64,000 nt of DNA from Aureispira sp050633105 (lineage in GTDB: Bacteria; Bacteroidota; Bacteroidia; Chitinophagales; Saprospiraceae). A model generated the notes under the pieces. The model made no database searches, had not been told where the DNA came from, and worked only from the letters and a program-made list of their open reading frames with translations. Shown here piece by piece: positions 63,251-64,000 of this stretch. Made by a program: the position numbers and the translations under genes. The first letter of the stretch is position 1; every line of letters starts with the position of its first letter. Where the stretch lies: assembly GCA_050633105.1 (NCBI GenBank), contig JBOEFW010000008.1:62001-126000 (forward strand), read 5' to 3'.

Positions 63251-64000
63251 TTACCAGATGGTTGATCTATGTTCTATACGGTGACTTTCTAAATGCATAT
63301 TGGGATGATAGAAGAGGCTATCATTTTTGGCTTTGAACTCTTCCGAATAAGGAGGGAATTTTCCAAAGGAGTGCCAGTAAGCTTCTCTTGTCATGGATTG
63401 ATAATGCAAAATATTTAAAGCGTATTGATGAGTTTGCAATTGGTTGAGCCCTATAAAAAACAGCACGGCTCCAAAGAAAAAGGCACGACTCCAAACGCGA
63501 TCTTTGGCCCAATGGAGTAGCGCTGCTAGTGGCAAAGACAATGGAATCATACATTCTAACAACGCACGCATCCCAAAACTACCACCATACCACCACCATC
63601 CCCAACAAGAAACAATGTAAATGTTGATGATTATATACAATAAAATAGACGGAACAAAGGCTGGCTTTTGGCGACGTAGAAAAACAAAGCCAAAGACTGC
63701 TAATAGGGCTAAGGGGGTATAAATAAACCACCCCTTTCGGTAACCAATTAAGACTTCTGCCACCATAGGTTGTAGCCAGTAGAAATGCTCATCGTTGGCT
63801 TCATAGGTATTAAACCAAGCATGCCCCGTCACTTCTTTCCAATACCATAATTGAGGAAAAAAGATCGCTAAAACGATAAATACACCCACTAACATCTGTT
63901 CCCATTGTTGGCTTAAGAAAAGCAAACGTTGCTGCATGGTTTTTTTATTATAAACACCTCCAAAGGCGAGTATAAGACCATAAGCTAAATTAGGAACACG
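63251..64000 (-). CDS. Multi-pass membrane protein, probably a GT-C glycosyltransferase (partial)
   Basis: The frame is open from the stop at 63251 to the right edge (249 residues seen); an ATG at 63937 is probably internal because 21 in-frame codons precede it without a stop. About six hydrophobic helices alternate with loops: LVGVFIVLAIFFPQLWYWKEVTGHAWFN, GYRKGWFIYTPLALLAVFGFVFLRR, IYIVSCWGWWWYGGSFGMRALLECMIPLSL. This pattern (TG-x-W, GWFIYTP, RALLE) resembles the C-terminal half of lipid-linked-sugar GT-C transferases of Bacteroidota. The N-terminal catalytic loop is outside the window, so the assignment is tentative. Confidence 0.6.
   Translation of the reverse strand, partial: RVPNLAYGLILAFGGVYNKKTMQQRLLFLSQQWEQMLVGVFIVLAIFFPQLWYWKEVTGHAWFNTYEANDEHFYWLQPMVAEVLIGYRKGWFIYTPLALLAVFGFVFLRRQKPAFVPSILLYIIINIYIVSCWGWWWYGGSFGMRALLECMIPLSLPLAALLHWAKDRVWSRAFFFGAVLFFIGLNQLQTHQYALNILHYQSMTREAYWHSFGKFPPYSEEFKAKNDSLFYHPNMHLESHRIEHRSTIW

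Overview
The window is chromosomal DNA of a Bacteroidota bacterium, most likely from the Saprospirales (Aureispira-like). This placing is an inference from several traits seen here: AT-rich DNA, TAnnTTTG-type promoter elements with a TTG/TTTG element about 20 bases upstream, three proteins with type IX secretion system (T9SS) C-terminal signals, many SPII lipoproteins, an atpBEFHAG operon without atpD/atpC, and a PpiD/SurA-like foldase. I saw no rRNA or tRNA gene, insertion sequence, CRISPR array or prophage.

1-16.9 kb, surface polysaccharide and secreted proteins. On the minus strand, a 3,5-epimerase-like cupin and an NDP-sugar reductase precede two glycosyltransferases, the second cut by the window edge. 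On the plus strand, a UDP-HexNAc 6-dehydrogenase, a 2,438-residue T9SS cargo built from seven ~290-residue modules, a WbpB-type 3-dehydrogenase, a WbpD-type N-acetyltransferase, an MFS transporter and a T9SS-tailed serine hydrolase follow one another. The three sugar enzymes match steps of a UDP-diacetamido-glucuronic acid pathway, which in Porphyromonas makes the linking sugar of T9SS cargo.

16.9-30.2 kb, metabolism and envelope. An NmrA-like reductase and an HxlR regulator share interlocked divergent promoters. A cupin/DapA-family pair faces a MocR-type regulator across a palindrome. Then come a LysM glucosaminidase, TadA, a TolC/HlyD pair without its inner-membrane pump, a flavodoxin-fold quinone reductase, PpiD and a TPR protein.

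30.3-37.1 kb. A 1,312-residue DUF4011/SF1 helicase/Vsr-like protein has lost its catalytic residues in helicase motifs I, II and VI and in the nuclease. It is followed by a T9SS type-B secreted protein and a small cytochrome b5-like protein.

37.6-43.3 kb. The ATP synthase operon atpBEFHAG, with a canonical promoter, large inverted repeats in three of its spacers and a terminator at the end.

43.4-51.7 kb. A lipoprotein, a CHAT-protease/TPR membrane protein, a decayed LytTR response regulator, an unknown protein and a TTG-started COG4248-like kinase with a transmembrane segment and coiled coils.

51.8-64 kb. A membrane-anchored unknown protein, two paralogous secreted CxxH...CxxC proteins, a VanX-type dipeptidase with SmpB, two small lipoproteins, a DtxR-family regulator with TatC, an acidic coiled-coil protein, an AAA ATPase/TOPRIM pair that resembles two-gene defence modules, a methyltransferase, a LOG-family protein, a Ppx/GppA phosphatase and the end of a multi-pass membrane protein.
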